A stretch of 64,000 nucleotides of DNA, taken from positions 186,001 to 250,000 of the forward strand of contig NW_008705561.1 in NCBI RefSeq assembly GCF_000186865.1, read 5' to 3'. This DNA is from Aureococcus anophagefferens (lineage: Eukaryota; Sar; Pelagophyceae; Pelagomonadales; Pelagomonadaceae). Shown in pieces: positions 49,524-57,922 of the stretch (positions are counted from its first letter, which is position 1; every line of letters starts with the position of its first letter). A program made the position numbers and the translations under genes. A model generated the notes under the pieces. It saw nothing but the letters and a program-made list of their open reading frames with translations, made no database searches and was not told where the DNA came from.

Positions 49524-52500
49524 TTACGCTCCCAGGTCCACGTCCGCGAGCGCGGCGTCGTCGCCGTCGCGGAAGCGCCCCGGCGCCCAGGCGTCGATCT
49601 CGTCCGCGGACGCGGGCCCCGGCGGCACGACGCCCCGGCAGACGACGCAGCCGCCGTTGCACTGGGAGCAGGGCCGGCCCGGCCGGCAGTCGGAGCAGAA
49701 CGTGCAGCCGCAGCGCGTGTCGCGCGGGTAGGGCCGCAGCGCGACGTGGTCCTCGACGCCGTCGTTCGAGCAGAAGAGGCGGCAGCCGCAGACGGAGCCC
49801 GACGTGCCGCGCTGGAGGCACGCGTAGCAGAAGTGGGTGCCGCAGTTAAGGCAGCCCGTGCCCGGCTTGATGTGGTGGCACGCGTGGCCGTGGCAGTGCG
49901 TGATGCGGAACGCGCACTGCGGGCACGGCTTCGACGTCGCCTCGACGAACGCCATCGTCGCCGTCGGGTCCGGGCCGTCCTTGACCTGCTCGCAGGTCAA
50001 TAGTGCGTGCGCGGGCACGCGGCAGCGCACGCAGGACCGCCGGTTGCAGTGCGGGCACGCGACGAACGGCGGCGGCCCCTCGAAGTCGTCGGGCGCGGCG
50101 CCGCCTTCCAACTCGTCGTCCACGCCCTCCGGCAGGGGCGCGTGCGGGTTGTCGCGCTGCTGCGCCAGGTGCCGCGCGAAGCCCAGCATGGAGCTCGTGA
50201 GCCGCCGCGGCAGCCGCGCTAGACCCTCGCGGACCGCGCGCTGGCTGCTGCCCGCGCCCGCGCCGTACTTGACGAGCGCGTCGCGGTGGGGCACGGCGAA
50301 GAGCCGCGCGCAGGTCGGGTGCGTGCAGTAGAACCGCTCCGCGACGTCGATGGACGCCTCGTAGAAGAACCGCACCAACCGCTCGAACTCGTCGCTCCGC
50401 AGCGGCAGCGTCTCCTCGGCCATGTCGTCGCGCACGGGCCGCGTCACCAGGCGCTCGACGACGTCCACGGTGACGACGCCGTCGCAGCCGCCCACGTGCA
50501 GCGGGCACCGCAGGCCGTCGTCGCGGACGAGCTCCGCGACGTCTCCGAGGCACGACCGGACCTGTGCCGAATTCAAATCTTCAACTCGACTTCAATGTGT
50601 GCGTATGCGACGGTTTCGACGCAATTTCTTTGGCTTGGCTTCGAGAACTCGATGAGAGCAATCGATTCGTCCAAAAATCAGCCGAATCGACTTCGATTTG
50701 ACCGAGCTAGAGAATTCTCAAGTTTGGTCAGGACCACCCAAACCAGTGGTTGAATTCGGCACAGGACCGGACGTAGCCCACGGAGCACGACGTGCAGAGC
50801 TGGTGGCCGCAGGCGCCCAGAGCCACGAGGTACTGCGCCGACACGGAGTCGAAACAAATCGAACAGCACAGCTCCAGGGTCGGCGCGACGATCTCGCTCG
50901 CCTCGCCGCAGCGGCTGCACACCGGCGACCGCCCCCTGAACTCGGCCGCGCACGCCGCGCACAGCGTCGCGTGGCCGCAGGGCGTGTCCACCACCAGCTC
51001 CTTCGACTCGCCGCAGACGCCGCAGGCCGACGCGAGGAACCGCCGCTGCGCGCCCCGCCGCGCGCGCTTCGTCGCCGCGATCGCCGCCCGGAGCTCCGCG
51101 ACGGACGCGGACCGCGACGTCCGCCGCTCGAGAGCGCTCGCCTTGACGGGCGCGAGCTCGATGTTCCCGAGGGGGCCGACCTCCTGGGCGTCGTCCCGCT
51201 TCCGCGACGACGCGCCCGTCCGTAAAATGACGTCGCGGACGTCGCTCGGCGCGCGGCACGCGTTGCAGATGGCGCCGTTCTCCTCGCGGAAGCGGTCCGC
51301 GCACTCGTTGCACAGGAACTGGTGGCCGCAGGGCAGGTTCAGCGCCGCGGCGCGCCGCTGGCGGCACAGCGTGCAGGCGAAGCTCGAGATGTTCTTCACC
51401 TTGGCCTCGGTCGCCGCGCGCTCGCGCTCCCACTTGCGCGTCTGCCGCAGGAAGTCGCGCCGCAGGCGCAGGCGCACGACGCAGCGATAGACTTCCCGGG
51501 CGACGGCGCCGACGTCGACGACCGGCACGCAGCACAAGAAGCAGACCGCGGCGACGGCGAGGAAGACCGTGCCGGCGACGAGCGACGCGTGGCGCTCGCC
51601 CGGGTCGCAGCCCTTGGCCAGGGACGTCGCCGCGAGGCGGCCCTTGTAGGGCCAGGACTCGGACCGCTGGCGCAGGGGCTGGAGCCACGCGGCGAAGAGC
51701 GCGCCGCCGAGGAGCGAGCTCGCGACGAGCGACGACCCGAAGACCATGGGGATGAGCTCGCTCCGGTAGGCGTGGACGCGCGTCGGCCAGCCCGCGAGGC
51801 CCCGGCTCACGAGGAAGCCGCCGACGTTCACCTGGAGGAAGACGGCGGCCGTGCCGAGGAGCAAGGGGCCCGCGGCCGTGAAGACGGAGGTGACGATGTA
51901 GGCGCTGCGCTGGGCCCGCCCGAGGTTGCCCCCGCAGAGCACGGAGCCGCCGGCGTTCGCCGTCGTCTCCGGCGCGAAGTAGGTGCCCAACAGGCTCGCC
52001 GGCGACCGCGTCGGGCACGCGTCGCACCGCGCGTGGCCCTCGCCGCGCGCGTACTTGCCGAACGGGCACGCGGCGCAGGTCGACGCGCCGGACGCGGCGT
52101 AGGTGCCGCTGCGGCACGCGGCGCAGGCCGTCGCCGCGGAGAGCACGGGCGCCTGGCAGACGTACCCAAAGTGCGCGCGGCAGTTCTCGTCCCAGAGCTC
52201 GCCCGTCGCGCCCATGCGGACGCAGCGGTAGGAGATGAGTTCGATGTCCTCCGTGGGCTCGCGCGTGGTGGTGCCCTCGGCGTCCGTCGTCTCGTACCAG
52301 TTGCGATAGTCGGAGCAGCACTCCGGGTTCGTCCAGGAGAAGGCCTTCTCGTTGCCGCGCTCGGACATGCCGATCCACATCGCCGCGACGCCCCGCAGCT
52401 CGGCCTGCTCGGCGACGAAGCGCGCGTGGCTCGGCCCGGAGACGCAGGCGAGGTGGCCGCCGAGCGAGTTGCAGGACCGCTCGGCCGCGGTCCACGTGCT

Positions 52501-52851
52501 GCCGCCGGCCTCGAAGTAGTAGCAGCTCCCCTCGTGGTCGACGACGCCGGGCGCGTGCGCGGGCGCGCCCGTGGCGTTGTCGACGCGCGACGCGGCCCAG
52601 GTCCCGGGGAAGCAGGCGCCGCCGCTCGGCACGCTGCCGCCGGCGCAGGCCTCGCAGCCGTTGTCGCTCGCGTAGCGGCCCGCGGGGCAGGCGGCGCAGG
52701 CCGACCCGCCGCCGTCGAAGACGCCGAAGCCGGCCTCGCAGTCGAGGAACGACGGCTGGAACGTCAGCGACGGGAGCGCCGTCGGGAGCGGCGTTGGCAG
52801 CGGCGTCGGGAGCAGCGACGGAACGGAGGTCTGGTAGTAAGATGTCGACAT
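49524..52851 (-). CDS. Lectin-ectodomain, multi-span, RING-RING-RBR ubiquitin ligase
   Basis: Exons 52851-50773 and 50561-49524 encode 1,038 residues. In order: Pro/Thr/Leu-rich N-terminus without a clear signal peptide; Cys-rich EGF/TNFR-like units (36-80); C-type lectin-like domain (108-233; GSCYYFEAGGSTW, MWIGMSERG, ELWDENCRAHFGYVCQ); more Cys-rich units (240-285); three membrane spans (about 316-342, 366-392, 420-446); C3HC4 RING (493-533; CTLC, PCGHQFLCNEC, CNAC); second RING (610-650; CGVC, PCGHATLCAAC, CSRC); and from 662 an RBR module: RING1 (CSICFD, ACGHQLCTSC), IBR, and RING2 (CPQCAFRITHC, GHACHHI with the likely catalytic Cys, CGTHFCYAC). RBR enzymes form a thioester with ubiquitin. 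The introner splits RING1, so splicing is required for activity. Confidence 0.85.
50562..50772 (-). mobile_element. Introner F (family 2), 211-nt GT-AG intron in the RBR gene
   Basis: Perfect 8-bp duplication GTCCGGTC (50765-50772 and 50554-50561). Perfect 15-bp inverted repeats CTGTGCCGAATTCAA and its complement. Sense orientation, phase 0. Splicing joins CTSCSVGY to VRSCLGDV. Confidence 0.94.
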
Positions 52852-52920
52852 CGCACCTTGTAAGACGCGGGGCAGCTTCTGCCACTTCAGCGTCTCACCC
52901 GGGCCAGCGTTTCACGGAAC

Positions 52921-52930
52921 GAGCAGTGCC
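52921..52930 (+). repeat. Left target-site duplication of the MULE element
   Basis: GAGCAGTGCC, identical in the same orientation to 55669-55678. Confidence 0.75.
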
Positions 52931-53002
52931 CGCAAAGGCCCGCTGGAGGATTTTGTGGCATTTGTCCGAGAGGCCAGCTCGCCACAGGATTTTGTGGGTG
53001 CG

Positions 53003-54151
53003 ATGGCATCGTCGCTGGTCCACCTGCGCTTGACTGGCCAAAAACCCGACACATACCAGGCCACGCCGAATCTGCCGCCGATCGACGGCCGCTGCAAGTC
53101 GCACGTCTTGATGGCGCTGGATAAGCACAAAAAGATGTTCAAGAACAAGAAGCTGCGACAGCAGCTCCACAACGACGTGTTTTTCGTGTCGAAGATCAGC
53201 GGCGTCTTCCACCACGCTTTAAACTCCGTCTTCGAAGCGCTCACGCAGCGCTACACGGACCTCGGCGAGGGCGAGGTGATGAAATGGTTTTCTTCAGAGT
53301 ACTTGGAGAACGGCGCGTGGACGCGCGCGGAGCTGCCGCCGGGCTTCCCCAATGACACGAACACGCTCGAGGCCTCCAACAAGACGCTCAAGGAGCAGTG
53401 CACGGAATATACGATGAAACCCGTCCTCGCCTTCCTCTCGGACATCTTCGCCTACGTGCAGGACAAGAGCCAGCTCAACGCGGAGTTCGCGTACGACGCG
53501 CCGCCGTCGACGCCGCAGACGAAGCTGGCGAAGGACGCGACGGCGGTCCTGAGCTCGGTGCAGCTCCTCAAGGGCGTCGAGGTCTCCTACGACATCCTCA
53601 CCTCGGGGACCCACCTCACGTCCATGCTCCTCATCATCGGCGTCAAGCCGGACCTCGCGGCGCCGCCCGTCGCGTTCATCTCCGACGCGACCTACGTCGA
53701 CATGCTCCGCGCGCTCGACACGAACGACAAGGAGGCCTGGACGACGGAGGTCGACCGCCGGCTCGCACCGTTCGTCGGGCTCGCGACGGGCGACGCGTCG
53801 TCGTCGTCGGGCCGCGGCGCGCGCGCGCCGTCGTGGGGCGCCGTCACCGCGGCCCTCGACGCGGGGATTTTGCTAGTCCCGCTCGAGGGCGGCAACTTCT
53901 TCTGCACCTGCGGCGACTACCAGCACAGGGGCGTGTGCAAGCACGCCCTCGCGTACAAGGTCATGAACAACCCCACCGCCCTCACAGGCGCCACCGACGA
54001 CCGCCCGGTCGCCTCGAATCGGGGACCGAGTCGGCGCCACGCGCGCCGGGGAGGAGCTCGGGACAACGACACGCTCACCAACCCGCCCCGCCCCGCGCCC
54101 AAGTTCGCCTTCCTCGGCGCCCCCCGCGACGCCCCCCGCGACACCGCCTAG
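53003..54151 (+). CDS. MULE transposase C-terminal half with SWIM zinc finger
   Basis: From ATG 53003 the frame gives 382 residues. NDTNTLEASNKTLKEQ matches the conserved MULE stretch carrying the catalytic Glu. FFCTCGDYQHRGVCKHAL (CxC...CxH) is a SWIM finger, which in these transposases binds DNA. The first two catalytic Asp residues of the DDE core are not present in this frame, so the protein is 5'-truncated or the rest is elsewhere. The C-terminal 60 residues are basic and Pro-rich. Confidence 0.75.
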   Translation: MASSLVHLRLTGQKPDTYQATPNLPPIDGRCKSHVLMALDKHKKMFKNKKLRQQLHNDVFFVSKISGVFHHALNSVFEALTQRYTDLGEGEVMKWFSSEYLENGAWTRAELPPGFPNDTNTLEASNKTLKEQCTEYTMKPVLAFLSDIFAYVQDKSQLNAEFAYDAPPSTPQTKLAKDATAVLSSVQLLKGVEVSYDILTSGTHLTSMLLIIGVKPDLAAPPVAFISDATYVDMLRALDTNDKEAWTTEVDRRLAPFVGLATGDASSSSGRGARAPSWGAVTAALDAGILLVPLEGGNFFCTCGDYQHRGVCKHALAYKVMNNPTALTGATDDRPVASNRGPSRRHARRGGARDNDTLTNPPRPAPKFAFLGAPRDAPRDTA

Positions 54152-54336
54152 TGTCATGTTGTAGACATCCGGCGGCAGTGGCGCGCGCGGCGGCGCGCGC
54201 GCGGCGCGCTCGCGCGGCGCGCGCCGCGGCGCGCGCGCGCGCAGTCCGTCCGGCGGCGAGCGCGCGGCCCAGGGCGCGGCCCCCGACCCAGGCGGCGCGC
54301 GAGACCTTCGCCCTCTTTGAGAAGGACCAGTAAGCT

Positions 54337-54386
54337 NNNNNNNNNNNNNNNNNNNNNNNNNNNNNNNNNNNNNNNNNNNNNNNNNN
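54337..54386. other. Assembly gap (50 N)
   Basis: The run of 50 N is probably a placeholder of arbitrary length. On its left, 54180-54300 is an extreme GC/CG-repeat stretch likely to have stopped sequencing. Confidence 0.98.
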
Positions 54387-54591
54387 ACGCCGCGGGGCGC
54401 GCCCGTAGCTCCCTGCACACGCTGCGCCGAGGCGCGCGTCCTCGGCTGCTGCACGGGGCCGCTTGGCGCGCGCAGCCCTCGTCGACGGCAGCGAGCGCGC
54501 GCCGCAGAGGCACGCGACGCTGTCGCTGCCTCGAAGCACTCCAGCAGCCTCGCGGCGCCGCATCGGGGCTGCTCCCACGCGTTACAGGATC

Positions 54592-55590
54592 CTAGGACTG
54601 GATCAGCTCATCAACGTCTCCCAGGTTCAAGACATGGCCGTGGAGCCACGCGGCTAGCTCCTGGTAGGTCCCAGCCCAATACGCCCGTCGTGTGTCGCGC
54701 TGGAGGTACATGACGTAGCGCTTCAAGGCTTTTTTGAGCGCTTGACCGTGATCTTTGAAGTTGGGCTCGATGCCCGCGTCTTTGAGCACGCGAAGCATGA
54801 GTCGCTCATCGTATTTGACGTGCGCGGCCAGTGGCTCGAGCGCGAGCTTGACCTGGGGCGCGAGGCCTGATTGACGGTGCGTCAGCCGCACGTCCGCGGG
54901 CGGGTGCGTGTGGCCTCGACCCTCGTATACGTGCAGGACGTTGTCCGTCGTCCGGTACGCGCGGATCTTGGCGCTGCACGGCGGGTCGTAGCACTTGCCC
55001 AAGCAGACCCAGGTGAAGTATTCCACACCCGGTCGATCGAACGCGCGCTTCTCCTTCTCGGACATGGTCTTCGCGTCCTTCTTGACCGGCGTCCAGCCCT
55101 CGCCGTCGACCCGGCTCTTTCGTAGAATCGCTTCGAGCCCCGGTGACGCGTACGCGTCGTCGGGATCCGCGGGGCACGCGCCGCAGTACTTGTCGAAGGG
55201 GACCTGCCGGTTGGCTGGCGTGCGGTCCTCGGAGGGGGTAGAGAAGTCGAGGTTGCGCGGGGCTTGGCCCGCGGCGATCGACTTCGTCGGACCGCACACG
55301 CGGAAGAAGTCCTCGCTCTTCTCCGCGGACGCGTAGACATGTGGGTCTTCGTCACCCTCTTCGGCGCCCTCGTCGCCGTCCTCGAGTTCGTCGCCGGACT
55401 CGGCGCGGGGGGCCTCGGTCGCAGCGAAGGCTTCGCGAGAGACCTTTTGCGCTTCGGCGGCGTCGAGCTTCGAAAGCGGCGAACCGGGCACGATTTCGAA
55501 AGCGGGGGCGGCGGCGGGAGCTTCCCCGATGTGGTCGGGGATCTGCTCGGCGTCCGAGTTGGACTTCGTGCCGAAAAAATAGTTCAGCAT
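54592..55590 (-). CDS. FLYWCH-like zinc-finger ORF of the MULE element
   Basis: From ATG 55590 the frame gives 332 residues. YFTWVCLGKCYDPPCSAKI followed by HVYEGRGHTHPP has the C...C...HxH spacing of FLYWCH/WRKY-GCM1-type fingers, which occur at the N-terminus of MULE transposases. The N-terminal third is acidic. The C-terminal part is helical (VKLALEPLAAHVKYDERLML). It runs toward the gap, opposite to the SWIM ORF. It could be the N-terminal half of the same transposase family, separated by rearrangement, or an accessory protein. Confidence 0.65.
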   Translation of the reverse strand: MLNYFFGTKSNSDAEQIPDHIGEAPAAAPAFEIVPGSPLSKLDAAEAQKVSREAFAATEAPRAESGDELEDGDEGAEEGDEDPHVYASAEKSEDFFRVCGPTKSIAAGQAPRNLDFSTPSEDRTPANRQVPFDKYCGACPADPDDAYASPGLEAILRKSRVDGEGWTPVKKDAKTMSEKEKRAFDRPGVEYFTWVCLGKCYDPPCSAKIRAYRTTDNVLHVYEGRGHTHPPADVRLTHRQSGLAPQVKLALEPLAAHVKYDERLMLRVLKDAGIEPNFKDHGQALKKALKRYVMYLQRDTRRAYWAGTYQELAAWLHGHVLNLGDVDELIQS

Positions 55591-55668
55591 GGCGGTGGCG
55601 GGCGGCGACGCGGGCGATGCCACAAAATCCTGAGCTGTCCTCGCAAAATCCTGAGAGCGGCCCCAGCT

Positions 55669-55678
55669 GAGCAGTGCC
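55669..55678 (+). repeat. Right target-site duplication of the MULE element
   Basis: GAGCAGTGCC; partner of 52921-52930. Confidence 0.75.
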
Positions 55679-55700
55679 AGCGCAGGACTGCTCCGGACCG

Positions 55701-57719
55701 ATGCTCGAAGCTTTGTCTCAGTCAGCAACCAACCACACGACTTGCAAAGCAAGAATGTGCAAGCCCGACATGGACAAGCAGCTCAAGCCCGACAACAAGC
55801 CCGACATGGAGCTCAGCGTCCACTTCCGCAACCTGTCCGTGCGGTTCAAGGACGTCGTCGCCCTCGCGCCGTGCAGCGGCGACGTGCCGGCGGGCGAGCT
55901 CACGGCGCTCATGGGCCCCACGGGCTGCGGCAAGACGAGCCTGCTCAACGCCATCGCGCGGCGCGGCCCCGTGAGCGGCGGCAGCGTCTGGTACGGCGCG
56001 GACCTCGCGTGGTCGAGCGCGCTCAAGCGCCACGTCGCGTTCATCGAGCAGGACGACCTCGTGTTCCCGGGCCTGACCATCCGCGAGACGCTCGTCTTCT
56101 CCGCGCGGCTCCGCCTCGCCGACGCGACGCTCGCGGAGAAGCTCCGGCAGGTCGAGGAGTGCATCGAGCTCCTGCGCCTGTCGCACTGCGCGGACGCCAT
56201 GGTCGGCGGCGGCATGGACCGCGGCGTGTCCGGCGGCGAGCGGAAGCGCCTCATGGTGGGCCAGGAGATGCTCACGAACCCGCGGCTGCTCTGCTGCGAC
56301 GAGCCGACGTCCGGCCTCGACTCCACGACGGCCTGCGTCGTCGTCGAGGCCCTCCGGGATCTGGCGAAGGCGCGGAACGTCGCCGTCGTCGCGTCCATCC
56401 ACCAGCCGTCGAGCCGCCTCTTCCTCCTCTTCCACGGGTTGCTGCTCCTCGAGAAGCGCGGGTTGGCCTACCGGGGCCCGACGGCGTCGGCGGGCGACGC
56501 CTTCGCGGGCGCGCCCTTCGGCCTGCCGTGCCCGCCGGGGTTTTCCGCGCCGGACTGGATGATGGAGGTCGTCGTCCGCGGCGATCTCGCCGGGGACGCG
56601 GCGGTCGCGGCGCTCGACGCCGCCTACGGCCCCGGGACCCTCTCCCCGCCGCCGGCGCTCCGCGCGCTCGACGCGCCGGCGCGGCGCCACCGCTACGCGG
56701 CGCCGCTCTCGGAGCAGGCCGCCGTGCTCTGCGCGCGCGCGTGGAAGGAGGTGAAGCCCAAGATCTTCCAGCGGACGTCGCTCCAGCTCCACGTCGGCAA
56801 CGCGACGATCGGCGGGCTCATGTGGTTCCAGCTGGGGTACCGGGAGAGCGATATCTGGTCTCGCTACTCGCTCGCCTTCGCCGTGCCCATCGCCTGGGTC
56901 TTCTTCCCGCTCATGGACAGCCTCGGCTTCGTGCCGACGGCGGAGATCATGCTGCGGAAGGAGCTCTCCGTGAACTCGTTCCGCCTCGAGGCCTGGTACC
57001 TCATCCAGACGACGTACCTCCTGCTGCCCATGTTCGCGCAGTCCATGATCTACTTGATCGTCTTCTTCGCGCTCTCGGGCGTCTCCACGAACCCGCTCGT
57101 CTTCGTCGCGCTCTACGCCGTCGTCGTCATCGCGCTGCTCACGTTCCAGTCCATCGGCCTGCTGCTCTCGGCCGCGGTCAAGCCGGAGAACCTGTCGACG
57201 TGCGCCATGCTCTTCGTGACCTACTGCTTCCTCTTCACGGGCTTCTTCATCCGCCTCGACGAGACGGCCGTGCCCTGGGCGGCGTTCTGCAACCCCGTCT
57301 TCTACATCCTCCACCTGGCGGTCTGGTCCGTGTTCAGCATCGACAACAAAAGGTTCAAGTGCGGCAACGACACGGACGACGAGGGCACGATCTACGTCGA
57401 CTCGTGCGGCGGCGGCGCGGACCGCAACGACGGCAAGATCGCCGTCGTCGAGATCTACAAGCAGTACGAGCTCCGCCGCTTCGAGCCGGCCATCGCGGTC
57501 CTCGCGCTCCTCCTCATCTTCCTCGTCGCGCGCCTCGCGGCCTTCGTCCTCCTGAAGCGGCGCATGAAGAGCCACTTCAAGAAGCTCCTCTCCTACGAGG
57601 AGGGCAAGGGCGCCGACGCGGAGAAGCCGCCCCTCAACGCGCGCAAGAGCGTCCTCTCCCGCGCGGAGCCCGAGGCCGTCCTCCTCGCCGACGACGCCGA
57701 ATCCAAGGAGAGCGCGTGA
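55701..57719 (+). CDS. ABCG-type half transporter
   Basis: The 672-residue protein has one N-terminal ABC domain (Walker A GPTGCGKTS 72-80; signature VSGGERKR 176-183; Walker B LLCCDEPTSGLDS 197-208; H-loop SIHQPSSRL) followed by six membrane helices (about 395-640, for example IAWVFFPLMDSLGFVP, FAQSMIYLIVFFALSGV, LLTFQSIGLLLSAAV). This reversed domain order defines the ABCG/White family; half transporters dimerise to export lipids or small molecules. A Cys-containing loop (FKCGNDTDDEGTIYVDSCGGG) before the last helix matches the external loop of the family. First in-frame ATG at 55701; the MULE ends 33 bp upstream. Confidence 0.95.
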   Translation: MLEALSQSATNHTTCKARMCKPDMDKQLKPDNKPDMELSVHFRNLSVRFKDVVALAPCSGDVPAGELTALMGPTGCGKTSLLNAIARRGPVSGGSVWYGADLAWSSALKRHVAFIEQDDLVFPGLTIRETLVFSARLRLADATLAEKLRQVEECIELLRLSHCADAMVGGGMDRGVSGGERKRLMVGQEMLTNPRLLCCDEPTSGLDSTTACVVVEALRDLAKARNVAVVASIHQPSSRLFLLFHGLLLLEKRGLAYRGPTASAGDAFAGAPFGLPCPPGFSAPDWMMEVVVRGDLAGDAAVAALDAAYGPGTLSPPPALRALDAPARRHRYAAPLSEQAAVLCARAWKEVKPKIFQRTSLQLHVGNATIGGLMWFQLGYRESDIWSRYSLAFAVPIAWVFFPLMDSLGFVPTAEIMLRKELSVNSFRLEAWYLIQTTYLLLPMFAQSMIYLIVFFALSGVSTNPLVFVALYAVVVIALLTFQSIGLLLSAAVKPENLSTCAMLFVTYCFLFTGFFIRLDETAVPWAAFCNPVFYILHLAVWSVFSIDNKRFKCGNDTDDEGTIYVDSCGGGADRNDGKIAVVEIYKQYELRRFEPAIAVLALLLIFLVARLAAFVLLKRRMKSHFKKLLSYEEGKGADAEKPPLNARKSVLSRAEPEAVLLADDAESKESA

Positions 57720-57922
57720 AGCACCCCTGTCTGCTGCCCATAAAGTGCCTGTTTGCCTGCTTGGGCTTCGAGGGAGGCGAAGTTAAGCCTTCGAGGGCTG
57801 AGGGCCTCGGCGAGGCTGGTTCGAGGCCAGCCCCTTGGCTTGCTGAGGGCCGTCTAGTCCGCTACACGGCGTCTTGGTCTTAGGAGTCGCGAAGCGCGGC
57901 AGCAGTGCCGATCGGGCGTGGT

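Larger units (their letters stand above)
52931..55668. mobile_element. MULE-type DNA transposon in a divergent promoter (contains a gap)
   Basis: The element is bounded by a 10-bp duplication GAGCAGTGCC, in the size range of Mutator-like elements. The ends are imperfect inverted repeats, each containing AGGATTTTG-type motifs twice (52948 and 52986 on the left; inverted at about 55622 and 55643 on the right). Inside are a SWIM-finger transposase C-terminal ORF (plus) and a FLYWCH-like ORF (minus), converging on a 50-N gap. It lies 70 bp upstream of the RBR gene start and 33 bp upstream of the ABCG start, so it has split what was a very short divergent promoter. Confidence 0.75.

Noticed and set aside
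54180..54330. GC/CG-alternating tract as a replication origin or Z-DNA element
   Set aside because: It borders the assembly gap and may be incompletely assembled; nothing else supports a function.
57815..57831. T-arm-like sequence (5-bp stem with a TTCGAGG loop) suggesting a tRNA
   Set aside because: No matching acceptor stem, D-arm or anticodon arm is found upstream at the right spacing.
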